A program made the position numbers and the translations under genes. DNA of 64,000 nucleotides. Source: Melittangium boletus DSM 14713. GTDB lineage: Bacteria > Myxococcota > Myxococcia > Myxococcales > Myxococcaceae. This document shows positions 38,313 through 45,961 of this stretch, piece after piece (the stretch's first letter is position 1; each line of letters starts with the position of its first letter). The stretch is taken from the NCBI RefSeq assembly GCF_002305855.1, contig NZ_CP022163.1, positions 6,138,292 through 6,202,291 on the forward strand, read 5' to 3'. The notes under the pieces were generated by a model that saw only the letters and a program-made list of their open reading frames with translations, made no database searches and was not told where the DNA came from.

Positions 38313-39125
38313 ATGTCTGCGTCCGGCCGGATCCTGTACCAATTCCCCATCTCCCATTTCAGCGAGAAGTCCCGCTGGAACCTCGACGCCAAGGGCATCT
38401 CCTACCGCGTCCACAACCTCATTCCCGGGCTCCATCTGCTGGTGACGAAGCGGTTGACCAAGGGGGTGAGTGGCACGGTGCCGATCCTGGTGGATGAGGA
38501 GCAGGTCATTCATGACTCCACCGACATCGCCCTGTACCTGGAGCGTGCCTATCCGGCCACGCCCGCGCTGATTCCCTCCACGGCGGCCGAGCGCGAGCGC
38601 GTCCTCGAGTTGGAGGATTACTTCGACACGATCGTGGGCAAGAACGTGCGGCGCTGGGTGTACGCGCAGCTCTTCGATGGAAACGTGGATGTCCGGCCGC
38701 TCATGTTCGGCGCGCTCTCCCCGCCGGTGCGGCTGCTCGGGCATGCGATGTACCCCCTCATCCGGCGCACCATCCGGCGCCAGTACATCCAGACGCCCGC
38801 CAAGGTGGAGGCGTCGCGGGTGAAGTTGATGGAGGGCATCGAGCGGTTGGAGGGGGAGATTCAAGGCGACCCGTCGCGCTATCTGGTGGGCTCCTCCCTG
38901 TCGATCGCGGACATCACCGCCGCCGCGCTCTACGCGCCGATGATGATGCCCGAGGCTTCTCCGTACGCGCTCCAGCCCGGACAGGCCGTGCCCCCGGCGC
39001 TCGCCGAGATGCGCGCGCGACTGCTGGCCCGGCCCGCGGGGCAGTGGTTCCTGCGCCGCTACCAGGAGGACCGCCGGCGCCTGGCCCATGGCTTCACCAC
39101 CGGGACCGAGACCGAGAGCGGGTGA
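38313..39125 (+). CDS. Glutathione S-transferase-like protein
   Basis: A 270-residue protein with an N-terminal thioredoxin-fold domain (ILYQFPISHFSEKSRWNLDAKG, then VPILVDEEQVIHDSTDIALYL). A helical C-terminal domain ends with the AD/N-cap type motif SLSIADITAAALYAP. Ser/His near residue 15 may replace the usual catalytic Tyr or Cys. The substrate is unknown. ATG 38313 starts where homology begins; the longer opposite frame reading from 36756 is a shadow. Confidence 0.82.
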   Translation: MSASGRILYQFPISHFSEKSRWNLDAKGISYRVHNLIPGLHLLVTKRLTKGVSGTVPILVDEEQVIHDSTDIALYLERAYPATPALIPSTAAERERVLELEDYFDTIVGKNVRRWVYAQLFDGNVDVRPLMFGALSPPVRLLGHAMYPLIRRTIRRQYIQTPAKVEASRVKLMEGIERLEGEIQGDPSRYLVGSSLSIADITAAALYAPMMMPEASPYALQPGQAVPPALAEMRARLLARPAGQWFLRRYQEDRRRLAHGFTTGTETESG

Positions 39126-39205
39126 GGGCCCGCACTGGGAATTTCCCTCCGCTCTCCAGGTTGCCTGCCCCCCTTTTTCTTCCTGACCCCACACAGCGAG
39201 AACGC

Positions 39206-41311
39206 ATGAACCGCCAGAAGTTCCTCCGTCAGTCCTGGGTTGCCAGCACGCTGGGCGCAAGTCTCCTCCTGGGTTGCACGGCGAGTACGCGCGCCACCCA
39301 GCCGGAGGTGGCGCCTCCCGCGCCTCCGCCCGCGCCCGTTCAGACTCCAGCGCCGACCCTGTCGCTCGGGGTCGACACGAAGAACTTCGACCCCGGTGTG
39401 CGTCCCCAGGATGACTTCTTCCGCTACGTCAACGGCTCGTGGCTGAAGACGGCGAAGATGCCCGCGGACAAGTCCCGCTACGGGGCCTTCATCGAGCTGC
39501 GCGACAAGAGCGAGGCCGCCCTGCGGGCGCTCATCGAGGAGGCCGTCGCCGTCCAGGGCGCGCCCTCCGGCTCCGACACCCAGAAGGTGGGGGACTTCTA
39601 CAAGAGCTTCATGGACACGGAGCGCATCCAGTCGCAGGGGATCGAGCCCCTGCGCGGAGAGCTGCAACGCATCGCCACGCTCAAGGACAAGGGGGCGCTG
39701 CCGGAGCTGTTCGCCGCGCTGGGCCGCATGGAGGTCCAGACGCCCTTCACCACCTGGGTGGGCCAGGACGCGAAGCAGGCGGACCGCTACATCGTCTATG
39801 CCTCCCAGAGCGGGCTGGGCCTGCCGGACCGTGACTACTACTTCAAGGCGGAGCCCCGCTTCGTCGAGACGCGCGCCGCGTACCTGACCTACATCGAGAC
39901 GTTGTTGCGCCTGGCGGGTGAGAAGGAGCCGACCCGCGCGGCCAAGGCGATCCTCGCGCTGGAGACCTCGCTCGCGGAGAAGCACTGGGAGCGCGCGCGC
40001 ACCCGGGATCGCGAGGCCACCTACAACCTCAAGAGCGTGGCCGAGCTGGACGCCCTCACGCCGGGCTTCTCGTGGGCGCGCTTCCTCAAGGCCGCCAACG
40101 AGGACAAGTCGCCCGGCGTCATCGTCCGGCAGCCGGACTACTTCCAGGGCCTGGCCCAGGTGCTCACCCAGACGCCCCTGCCCACGCTCAAGCAGTACCT
40201 CACCTTCAAGCTGCTGGACGGGTACGCGCCCCTCTTGAGCGCGCCCTTCGAGCAGGCCCACTTCGTCTTCCGGGGCAAGACGCTCCAGGGGCTGGAGGAG
40301 AACCGGCCCCGCTGGAAGCGCGGCGTGGAGGCCGTGGATGGCGCCTTGGGTGAAGTGCTCGGCCGGCTCTACGTGGAGCGCCACTTCCGCCCCGAGAGCA
40401 AGGTCCGCATGGACGAGCTGGTGAAGAACCTGCGCGCCGCCTTCCAGCAGGGCATCGAGCAGCTCGAGTGGATGAGCCCGGCGACGAAGGCGCAGGCCCA
40501 GGCGAAGCTGGCGAAGTTCAACGTGAAGATCGGCTACCCGGAGAAGTGGAAGGACTACTCCGCGCTCACCGTCGGTGCCCAGGATCTGGTGGGCAACGTC
40601 AAGCGCGCCCAGGAGGTCGAGTACCTGCGCGAGGTGGACAAGCTCGGCAAACCCATTGATCGGCTGGAGTGGGGCATGACTCCCCAGACGGTGAATGCCT
40701 ACTACAGCTCCACGATGAACGAGATTGTCTTCCCGGCCGCCATCCTCCAGCCCCCGTTCTTCAACCCCGACGCGGACGATGCCACCAACTACGGCTCCAT
40801 CGGCGGTGTCATCGGGCATGAGATCAGCCACGGCTTCGACGATCAGGGCAGCCGCTCCGATGGCGATGGCAACCTGCGGGACTGGTGGAGCAAGGAGGAC
40901 AAGTCCGCCTTCCAGCAGCGCACCGGGCTCCTGTCGGAGCAGTACTCGGGCTTCAGCCCGGTCGAGGGCATGAGCGTCAATGGCAAGCTCACCCTGGGTG
41001 AGAACATCGGCGACCTGAGCGGCCTGACCGTGGCCTTCAAGGCCTACAAGCTGTCGCTCGGAGGCCAGGCGGCGCCCGTCATCGAGGGCTTCACGGGCGA
41101 CCAGCGCTTCTTCCTCGGGTGGGGCCAGGTGTGGCGTACGCTCAATCGCGAGGACGCACTGCGGCAACAGCTCCTCACCGATCCGCACTCTCCGGGCGAG
41201 TACCGGGTGAATGGCGTGGTGCGCAACATGCCCGAGTTCTACTCCGCCTTCGGCGTGAAGGAGGGCGACGGCGCGTTCCTGCCAGCCGATCAGCGGGTGA
41301 AGATCTGGTGA
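39206..41311 (+). CDS. M13-family (neprilysin/PepO-type) zinc metallopeptidase lipoprotein
   Basis: A 701-residue protein with lipoprotein signal (LGASLLLGC), a proline-rich linker, and then the full neprilysin-type domain from residue about 55. The zinc site is GHEISHGFDD with the third ligand in GENIGDLSG. The substrate-binding NAYYSSTMNEIVFPAAILQPP precedes it, and the C-terminus is the family-typical W. It should cut short peptides outside the inner membrane. It is followed by an exported S9 peptidase, suggesting joint peptide scavenging. Confidence 0.92.
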   Translation: MNRQKFLRQSWVASTLGASLLLGCTASTRATQPEVAPPAPPPAPVQTPAPTLSLGVDTKNFDPGVRPQDDFFRYVNGSWLKTAKMPADKSRYGAFIELRDKSEAALRALIEEAVAVQGAPSGSDTQKVGDFYKSFMDTERIQSQGIEPLRGELQRIATLKDKGALPELFAALGRMEVQTPFTTWVGQDAKQADRYIVYASQSGLGLPDRDYYFKAEPRFVETRAAYLTYIETLLRLAGEKEPTRAAKAILALETSLAEKHWERARTRDREATYNLKSVAELDALTPGFSWARFLKAANEDKSPGVIVRQPDYFQGLAQVLTQTPLPTLKQYLTFKLLDGYAPLLSAPFEQAHFVFRGKTLQGLEENRPRWKRGVEAVDGALGEVLGRLYVERHFRPESKVRMDELVKNLRAAFQQGIEQLEWMSPATKAQAQAKLAKFNVKIGYPEKWKDYSALTVGAQDLVGNVKRAQEVEYLREVDKLGKPIDRLEWGMTPQTVNAYYSSTMNEIVFPAAILQPPFFNPDADDATNYGSIGGVIGHEISHGFDDQGSRSDGDGNLRDWWSKEDKSAFQQRTGLLSEQYSGFSPVEGMSVNGKLTLGENIGDLSGLTVAFKAYKLSLGGQAAPVIEGFTGDQRFFLGWGQVWRTLNREDALRQQLLTDPHSPGEYRVNGVVRNMPEFYSAFGVKEGDGAFLPADQRVKIW

Positions 41312-41395
41312 CGGTGAGCGTGTGTTGAGTGCGGGGGGCGCGCGCGCCCGGGGCGTCGGAAATACGTCCCCGGGCTGCTAGGTTCGCGCGCCACC

Positions 41396-43612
41396 ATGAA
41401 AACCCCCGCCCTCACCGCCGTGGCGTGTGCCTTCTGGTTCACGCACTGCAGTCATGCTCCGGTGCAGGCGGAGGCTCCGGTTCCCGCCGCGCCTCCGTCC
41501 TCCACCGCCGCTCCCGCTGCTTCCGCCCCGCGTCTGTCCTATCCGGCCGCCCGCCTGGATGACGTGGTCGACGACTACCACGGCACCCGAGTGGCCGATC
41601 CCTACCGCTGGCTGGAGAACCCGGATTCGCCCGAGTCCCGGCAGTGGATCGAGGCCGAGAACAAGCTCACCTTCGGCTATCTGGAGAAGATTCCCCTGCG
41701 CGAGGGGCTCAAGCGGCGGATGACCGAGCTGTGGGACTACGAGCGCTTCAGCGTGCCCTGGCACCGGGGCTCGCGTTACTTCTACTTCCGCAACGACGGT
41801 CTGCAGAGCCAGTCCGTGCTCTACACGGCCGACTCCCTGTCCGCCGAGCCGCGCCTGCTGCTCGATCCGAACACGCTGTCCGCGGATGGCACCGTGGCGC
41901 TCGCGGGCGCGGACATCACCGACGACGGAAACCTGCTGGCCTATGGCGTGGCCACCGCTGGCAGCGATTGGAAGGAGCTGCGCGTGCGCGACGTGCGCAC
42001 GGGCAAGGATCTGCCGGACGTCATCAAGTGGGTGAAGTTCTCCGAGGCCTCCTGGTCGGGCGACGGCAAGGGCTTCTTCTACAGCCGCTATGACGAGCCG
42101 AAGACGGGCGAGGAGCTTCGCGGGGCCAACTACTACCAGAAGCTCTACTTCCACAAGCTGGGCACGCCGCAGAGCCAGGACACGCTCATCTACGAGCGCA
42201 AGGATCAGAAGGAGTGGGGCTTCGGCGGTTTCGTCACGGATGACGGGCGCTACCTCGTCATCAACGTCTCGCGCGGCACCGAGCAGAAGAACCTCGTCTT
42301 CTACAAGGACCTCAAGGATCCCAAGTCCAAGGTCGTCGAGCTGTTGCGCGATTGGGACGCGGAGTACGATTACATCGCCAACGATGACACGCGGTTCTGG
42401 TTCAAGACGGACCTGGACGCGCCTCGGGGCCGCGTCGTGGCCATCGACCTGCGCAAGCCCGAGCGCGCGAACTGGAAGGAGATCATCCCCCAGGGCGCGG
42501 AGACGCTGTCCTCGGTGTCGCTCGTCAACGATCAGTTCCTGGTCAACGTGATGAAGGATGCCCATTCCCAGGTGCGGCGGGTGTCCCGGGATGGCAAGCC
42601 GCTCGGGGAGTTTTCACTGCCGGGACTGGGCACCGTGTCGGGCCTGGGGGGCAGGCGCGAGGACACGGAGACCTTCTACGCCTACGCGAGCTACACCACG
42701 CCCACCACCATCTACCGCTACGACCTGAAGACGCACGAGAGCCAGGTCTTCAAGGCGCCCCAGGTGAAGTTCGACCCGGCGCAGTACGAGACGGAGCAGG
42801 TCTTCTACACGAGCAAGGATGGCTCCCGCGTGCCCATGTTCCTCAGCCACAAGAAGGGGCTGAAGTGGGATGGGAACACCCCCACGCTGCTCTACGGCTA
42901 TGGCGGCTTCAACGTCCCGCTGACCCCGTCCTTCAGCGTGGCCAGCCTGGTGTGGATGGAGCAGGGGGGCCTCTACGCCGTGGCCAACCTGCGCGGGGGC
43001 GGAGAGTACGGCCGCGAGTGGCATGAGGCCGGCACGAAGCTGCACAAGCAGAACGTCTTCGACGACTTCATCTCCGCGGCCGAGTGGCTCATCGCGAAGA
43101 AGTACACGTCCTCCGAGCGGCTGGCCATCCTCGGCCGCTCCAACGGGGGACTGCTCGTGGGCGCGGCGGTGACGCAGCGGCCGGAGCTGTTCGGCGTGGC
43201 GCTGCCGGGCGTGGGCGTGCTCGACATGCTGCGCTTCCACAAGTTCACCATTGGCTGGGCGTGGACGAGCGACTACGGCTCCTCGGAGAACGCGGAGGAG
43301 TTCAAGGCGCTTCACGCGTATTCACCCCTGCACCAGGTCAAGAAGGGCACGCGCTACCCCGCGATGATGGTGCACACCGCGGATCACGATGACCGCGTGG
43401 TGCCGGGCCACAGCTTCAAGTTCACGGCGGCCGCCCAGGCGGCTCAAGAGGGCGACGCGCCGGTGCTCATTCGCATCGAGACCAAGGCGGGCCATGGCGC
43501 GGGCAAGCCCACGGGCAAGATCATCGAGGAGTACAGCGACCTCTGGGCCTTCTCGTTGGATCGGATGGGGCTGGGGGCCACGCCGCCCATGGCGGGGACG
43601 AGCACTCCCTGA
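41396..43612 (+). CDS. Exported prolyl oligopeptidase (S9 family)
   Basis: A 738-residue peptidase with an N-terminal signal (LTAVACAFWFTHC; lipoprotein cleavage at the Cys is possible) and Pro/Ala-rich linker. It has a seven-bladed propeller and a hydrolase domain. Catalytic motifs: GRSNGGLLV for Ser, HTADHDDRVVPGH for Asp, and ETKAGHGAGK for His. It resembles Flavobacterium/Sphingomonas prolyl endopeptidases. It differs from the cytoplasmic member at 6.6 kb. A strong hairpin terminator follows. Confidence 0.92.
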   Translation: MKTPALTAVACAFWFTHCSHAPVQAEAPVPAAPPSSTAAPAASAPRLSYPAARLDDVVDDYHGTRVADPYRWLENPDSPESRQWIEAENKLTFGYLEKIPLREGLKRRMTELWDYERFSVPWHRGSRYFYFRNDGLQSQSVLYTADSLSAEPRLLLDPNTLSADGTVALAGADITDDGNLLAYGVATAGSDWKELRVRDVRTGKDLPDVIKWVKFSEASWSGDGKGFFYSRYDEPKTGEELRGANYYQKLYFHKLGTPQSQDTLIYERKDQKEWGFGGFVTDDGRYLVINVSRGTEQKNLVFYKDLKDPKSKVVELLRDWDAEYDYIANDDTRFWFKTDLDAPRGRVVAIDLRKPERANWKEIIPQGAETLSSVSLVNDQFLVNVMKDAHSQVRRVSRDGKPLGEFSLPGLGTVSGLGGRREDTETFYAYASYTTPTTIYRYDLKTHESQVFKAPQVKFDPAQYETEQVFYTSKDGSRVPMFLSHKKGLKWDGNTPTLLYGYGGFNVPLTPSFSVASLVWMEQGGLYAVANLRGGGEYGREWHEAGTKLHKQNVFDDFISAAEWLIAKKYTSSERLAILGRSNGGLLVGAAVTQRPELFGVALPGVGVLDMLRFHKFTIGWAWTSDYGSSENAEEFKALHAYSPLHQVKKGTRYPAMMVHTADHDDRVVPGHSFKFTAAAQAAQEGDAPVLIRIETKAGHGAGKPTGKIIEEYSDLWAFSLDRMGLGATPPMAGTSTP

Positions 43613-43620
43613 GTACGAAC

Positions 43621-43662
43621 AGGGAGCGGGTAGGCGGAGCCCCCCCCGAATGCCCGCTCCCT
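43621..43662 (+). terminator. Hairpin after the S9 peptidase gene
   Basis: AGGGAGCGGG (43621-43630) pairs perfectly with CCCGCTCCCT (43653-43662) nine bases after the stop, followed by TGTTGCT. Probable intrinsic terminator. Confidence 0.65.
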
Positions 43663-43726
43663 TGTTGCTCCGGATACGGGGGGCCTCACCTTCTTCGATG
43701 AGTTCACTCGAACAAGGAGTCGCCCC

Positions 43727-44077
43727 ATGAAGAAGCTGCCCGTCCTGCTCGTCACCTGTGTGCTTGGAGTCTGGGGCTGCGCCAGCGGTTCGAGGGCTCG
43801 CGCGGACAAGCTGGATTCCGCCTACCAGGACCTTCCGACCGAGAAGGACGTGGCCCAGAACGATCGCCTGGAGGCGCCCACGGTCTACGACGGAGAGGCG
43901 ACGGGGGGCGCGGGCTACACGGTGACGACGGGGGACGGCCAGATCTGGGTGCCCGAGATGGCTCCGGGCAACACCGTGACGCGCACCCCCTCCGATATCC
44001 AGCGGGGCCTCGAGCGGGAGCACATCCAATCCGAGGTCACCGACGAGGGCCGCACGGACGAGGCCCCTCGGCGGTAG
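43727..44077 (+). CDS. Small hypothetical lipoprotein
   Basis: A 116-residue protein with a clear lipobox (LLVTCVLGVWGC) and an acidic, glycine-rich, largely unstructured body. It starts behind the motif AAGGAG. I recognise no family. It converges on the dps gene, with 2 bases between the stops. Confidence 0.7.
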   Translation: MKKLPVLLVTCVLGVWGCASGSRARADKLDSAYQDLPTEKDVAQNDRLEAPTVYDGEATGGAGYTVTTGDGQIWVPEMAPGNTVTRTPSDIQRGLEREHIQSEVTDEGRTDEAPRR

Positions 44078-44079
44078 TT

Positions 44080-44556
44080 TCAGCCTTCCAGGGAGGCACG
44101 CAGGAACCAGGCGTGCTTCTCGAACTCGGTGATGATGCCGGTGAACAGGTCCACCGTGTCCGTGTCCTGGTGCTGCTCGGTCGCCTTGCGGCTGTCACGC
44201 AGGCCGCTCAGGTACGTCTCGATGCGCTCGGCCAGCAACTTCACGTGCTCCAGGTCCCGGGTCGTCTCCTGCTGGTACTCCGGCAGACGGCTCGTCTTGG
44301 CCACGTGGCGGGTGGTGCCGTAGGCCTTGCCTCCCAGCGTCACGGCGCGCTCGGCCACCGAGTCATTGTGGTTGGCCAGGCTCACCGCGAACGTCTCGAA
44401 GAGCGGGTGGAGCGCGGCGAACTGCGGACCCTTGATGTTCCAGTGCGCGACCTTGATCTGGCTGTGCAGATCCAGGCCGTCGGCGAGGCGCGCGTTGAGC
44501 TGCTCGACGATGGCGGTGCGGGCCTGCTCGGGAAGGGGGCTCGGGCTGCGGTACAT
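44080..44556 (-). CDS. dps: Dps-type ferritin-like DNA-protecting protein
   Basis: A 158-residue protein of Dps size. The ferroxidase signature is intact: KVAHWNIKGPQFAALHPLFE and ANHNDSVAERAV supply the H, D and E ligands. It should oxidise and store iron using peroxide, protecting DNA. ATG 44556 has AAAGGA upstream. It lies on the same strand after ahpCD, separated by a perfect terminator hairpin, so it forms part of a peroxide-defence block, but with its own control. Confidence 0.92.
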   Translation of the reverse strand: MYRSPSPLPEQARTAIVEQLNARLADGLDLHSQIKVAHWNIKGPQFAALHPLFETFAVSLANHNDSVAERAVTLGGKAYGTTRHVAKTSRLPEYQQETTRDLEHVKLLAERIETYLSGLRDSRKATEQHQDTDTVDLFTGIITEFEKHAWFLRASLEG

Positions 44557-44581
44557 GGCGTGTCCTTTCGCTGGGATAAAG

Positions 44582-44616
44582 ATGCGCCCCCTGGTGAGGA
44601 ACACCAGGGGGCGCAT
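44582..44616 (-). terminator. Perfect 15-bp hairpin terminating ahpCD
   Basis: ATGCGCCCCCTGGTG (44582-44596) and CACCAGGGGGCGCAT (44602-44616) pair perfectly around a 5-base loop, downstream of ahpD and 25 bases before the dps start on the same strand; CTTTATCC follows on the minus strand. It insulates dps from ahpCD. Confidence 0.75.
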
Positions 44617-44648
44617 GAAGTGACTCGGTTGGGACGGGGAAGCGGGCC

Positions 44649-45176
44649 TTACGACTCGAGACCCACCGCCGCGGCGTGGATGACCGACGCGATACGGACC
44701 GCGTCGTTCACCTGGTCCTCCGAGATGCCTCCCTCGGTGACGACCTTCTCATGCGACTGCACGCACATCTCGCAGCCGTTGATGGCGCTCACCGCGAGGC
44801 AGACGAGCTCGAAGTCCACCTTGTTGGTGAGAACCTGGCCCAGGCGGTTCATCCGCAGACCGGCACGCTTGGTGGAGTAGGACTCCTTCCCCACCATGTG
44901 GCGGAACCGGTAGTAGATGTTGTTCATCCCCATCAGCGAGGCCGCCGCGCGGGCGTCCTCGATGACCGGCTCGGCCTTGTCACCCAGGGCCTGCTTGGCC
45001 TCGTGCAACATGGCCTTCTTGATGAGCTCGTTGCGTGCCGCGAAGGCGCACGCCACGGCCACCCCCCAGCGCTGCTCGGGGGTGAGGCTGTTGTTCTCCA
45101 GCACGGACTGGAGGTTCATGCGGGTGTCCTTGTGGGCCTCCGCCAGCTCACCGCGAACGACTTCGAGCGACGCCAT
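44649..45176 (-). CDS. ahpD: AhpD-like alkylhydroperoxidase (carboxymuconolactone decarboxylase family)
   Basis: A 175-residue protein with the AhpD active site CEMCVQSHE (CxxC plus His/Glu relay). In the family it reduces AhpC, replacing AhpF. It follows ahpC by 6 bases and ends at a strong terminator. Helical repeats of the CMD fold are evident. Confidence 0.93.
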   Translation of the reverse strand: MASLEVVRGELAEAHKDTRMNLQSVLENNSLTPEQRWGVAVACAFAARNELIKKAMLHEAKQALGDKAEPVIEDARAAASLMGMNNIYYRFRHMVGKESYSTKRAGLRMNRLGQVLTNKVDFELVCLAVSAINGCEMCVQSHEKVVTEGGISEDQVNDAVRIASVIHAAAVGLES

Positions 45177-45182
45177 GGTGCC

Positions 45183-45737
45183 TTACCCCGCCTTCTGCAG
45201 CTTCGAGGTGAGCGTCTCCTCACCCTTCTGCCAGTTGCAGGGGCACAGCTCGTCCGTCTGGAACGCGTCCAGGGTGCGCAGCACCTCCTTCACGTTGCGG
45301 CCCACCGACAGGTCGTTCACCGACACGTGGCGGATGATGCCCTCGGGGTCCACGATGAACGTGGCGCGCAGGGCCACGCCCTCCTCCTTGTGCAGCACGC
45401 CCAGGCTCGCGCTCAGCTCGCGCTTGATGTCCGCGAGCATCGGGAAGGGCAGGTGCTTGAGGTCCGCGTGGTGGGTGCGCCACGCGTGGTGCACGAACTC
45501 GCTGTCCGTGCTCACGCCGAGGATCTGCGCGTCCCGGTCCTTGAAGTCCTTGTCGTGCTTGCCGAACTCCGCGATCTCCGTCGGGCAGATGAAGGTGAAG
45601 TCCTTCGGCCAGAAGAAGAGGATCTGCCACTTGCCCTTGAAGCTGTCCTGGGTGATGTCCTTGAACTCCTTGCCCTTCTCCAGGCTCACCACGGACTTCA
45701 CGTTGAACGCGGGAAGCTTGTCGCCAACAGTCAGCAT
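45183..45737 (-). CDS. ahpC: Alkyl hydroperoxide reductase AhpC (2-Cys peroxiredoxin)
   Basis: A 184-residue peroxiredoxin. The peroxidatic cysteine is in DFTFICPTEIAEFG and the resolving one in DELCPCNW. It reduces hydrogen and organic peroxides and is recharged by AhpD. ATG 45737 has AAAGGAGT upstream. A near-perfect sigma-54 promoter sits 72 bases upstream and a palindrome farther up, between it and a divergent sigma-54 activator. Control by sigma-54 is unusual for ahpC, which is normally under OxyR or PerR. Confidence 0.94.
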   Translation of the reverse strand: MLTVGDKLPAFNVKSVVSLEKGKEFKDITQDSFKGKWQILFFWPKDFTFICPTEIAEFGKHDKDFKDRDAQILGVSTDSEFVHHAWRTHHADLKHLPFPMLADIKRELSASLGVLHKEEGVALRATFIVDPEGIIRHVSVNDLSVGRNVKEVLRTLDAFQTDELCPCNWQKGEETLTSKLQKAG

Positions 45738-45808
45738 TTTCCGACTCCTTTGGGGGTTAGGGGCCTGCTCGCTCGCAAGCCCGACAGGTGTGGTCCGTCT
45801 ACTCTCAA

Positions 45809-45824
45809 AGCAGCCACCGTGCCA
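45809..45824 (-). promoter_or_regulatory. Sigma-54 (-24/-12) promoter for ahpCD
   Basis: On the minus strand the bases are TGGCACGGTGGCTGCT, matching TGGCACG-N4-TTGCW at all but one defined position, with the GG and GC correctly spaced. Predicted start near 45797 gives a 60-base leader before ahpC. The adjacent divergent activator and palindrome support it. Confidence 0.75.
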
Positions 45825-45897
45825 GGAACCCGCCCCGCGTGATTTCACGGGGTTGACGTTTCAATGAAGCCTGGGGGGTGCCGCCGGATGGGTGCAT

Positions 45898-45935
45898 ACC
45901 GAAATACCGGTGTCTCGCGCCACTGACATTTCGGT
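45898..45935. promoter_or_regulatory. Palindromic site between ahpC and the sigma-54 activator gene, candidate enhancer
   Basis: ACCGAAAT (45898-45905) and ATTTCGGT (45928-45935) form a perfect 8-bp inverted repeat with a 22-base centre; inside lies TGTC-N10-GACA. It is 100-140 bases upstream of the predicted ahpC transcription start, and ends 26 bases before the activator's ATG. It is well placed for the activator to bind, drive ahpC and control itself (inference). Confidence 0.5.
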
Positions 45936-45961
45936 GGCGCCCCGGTTATTTACTCAGACGT

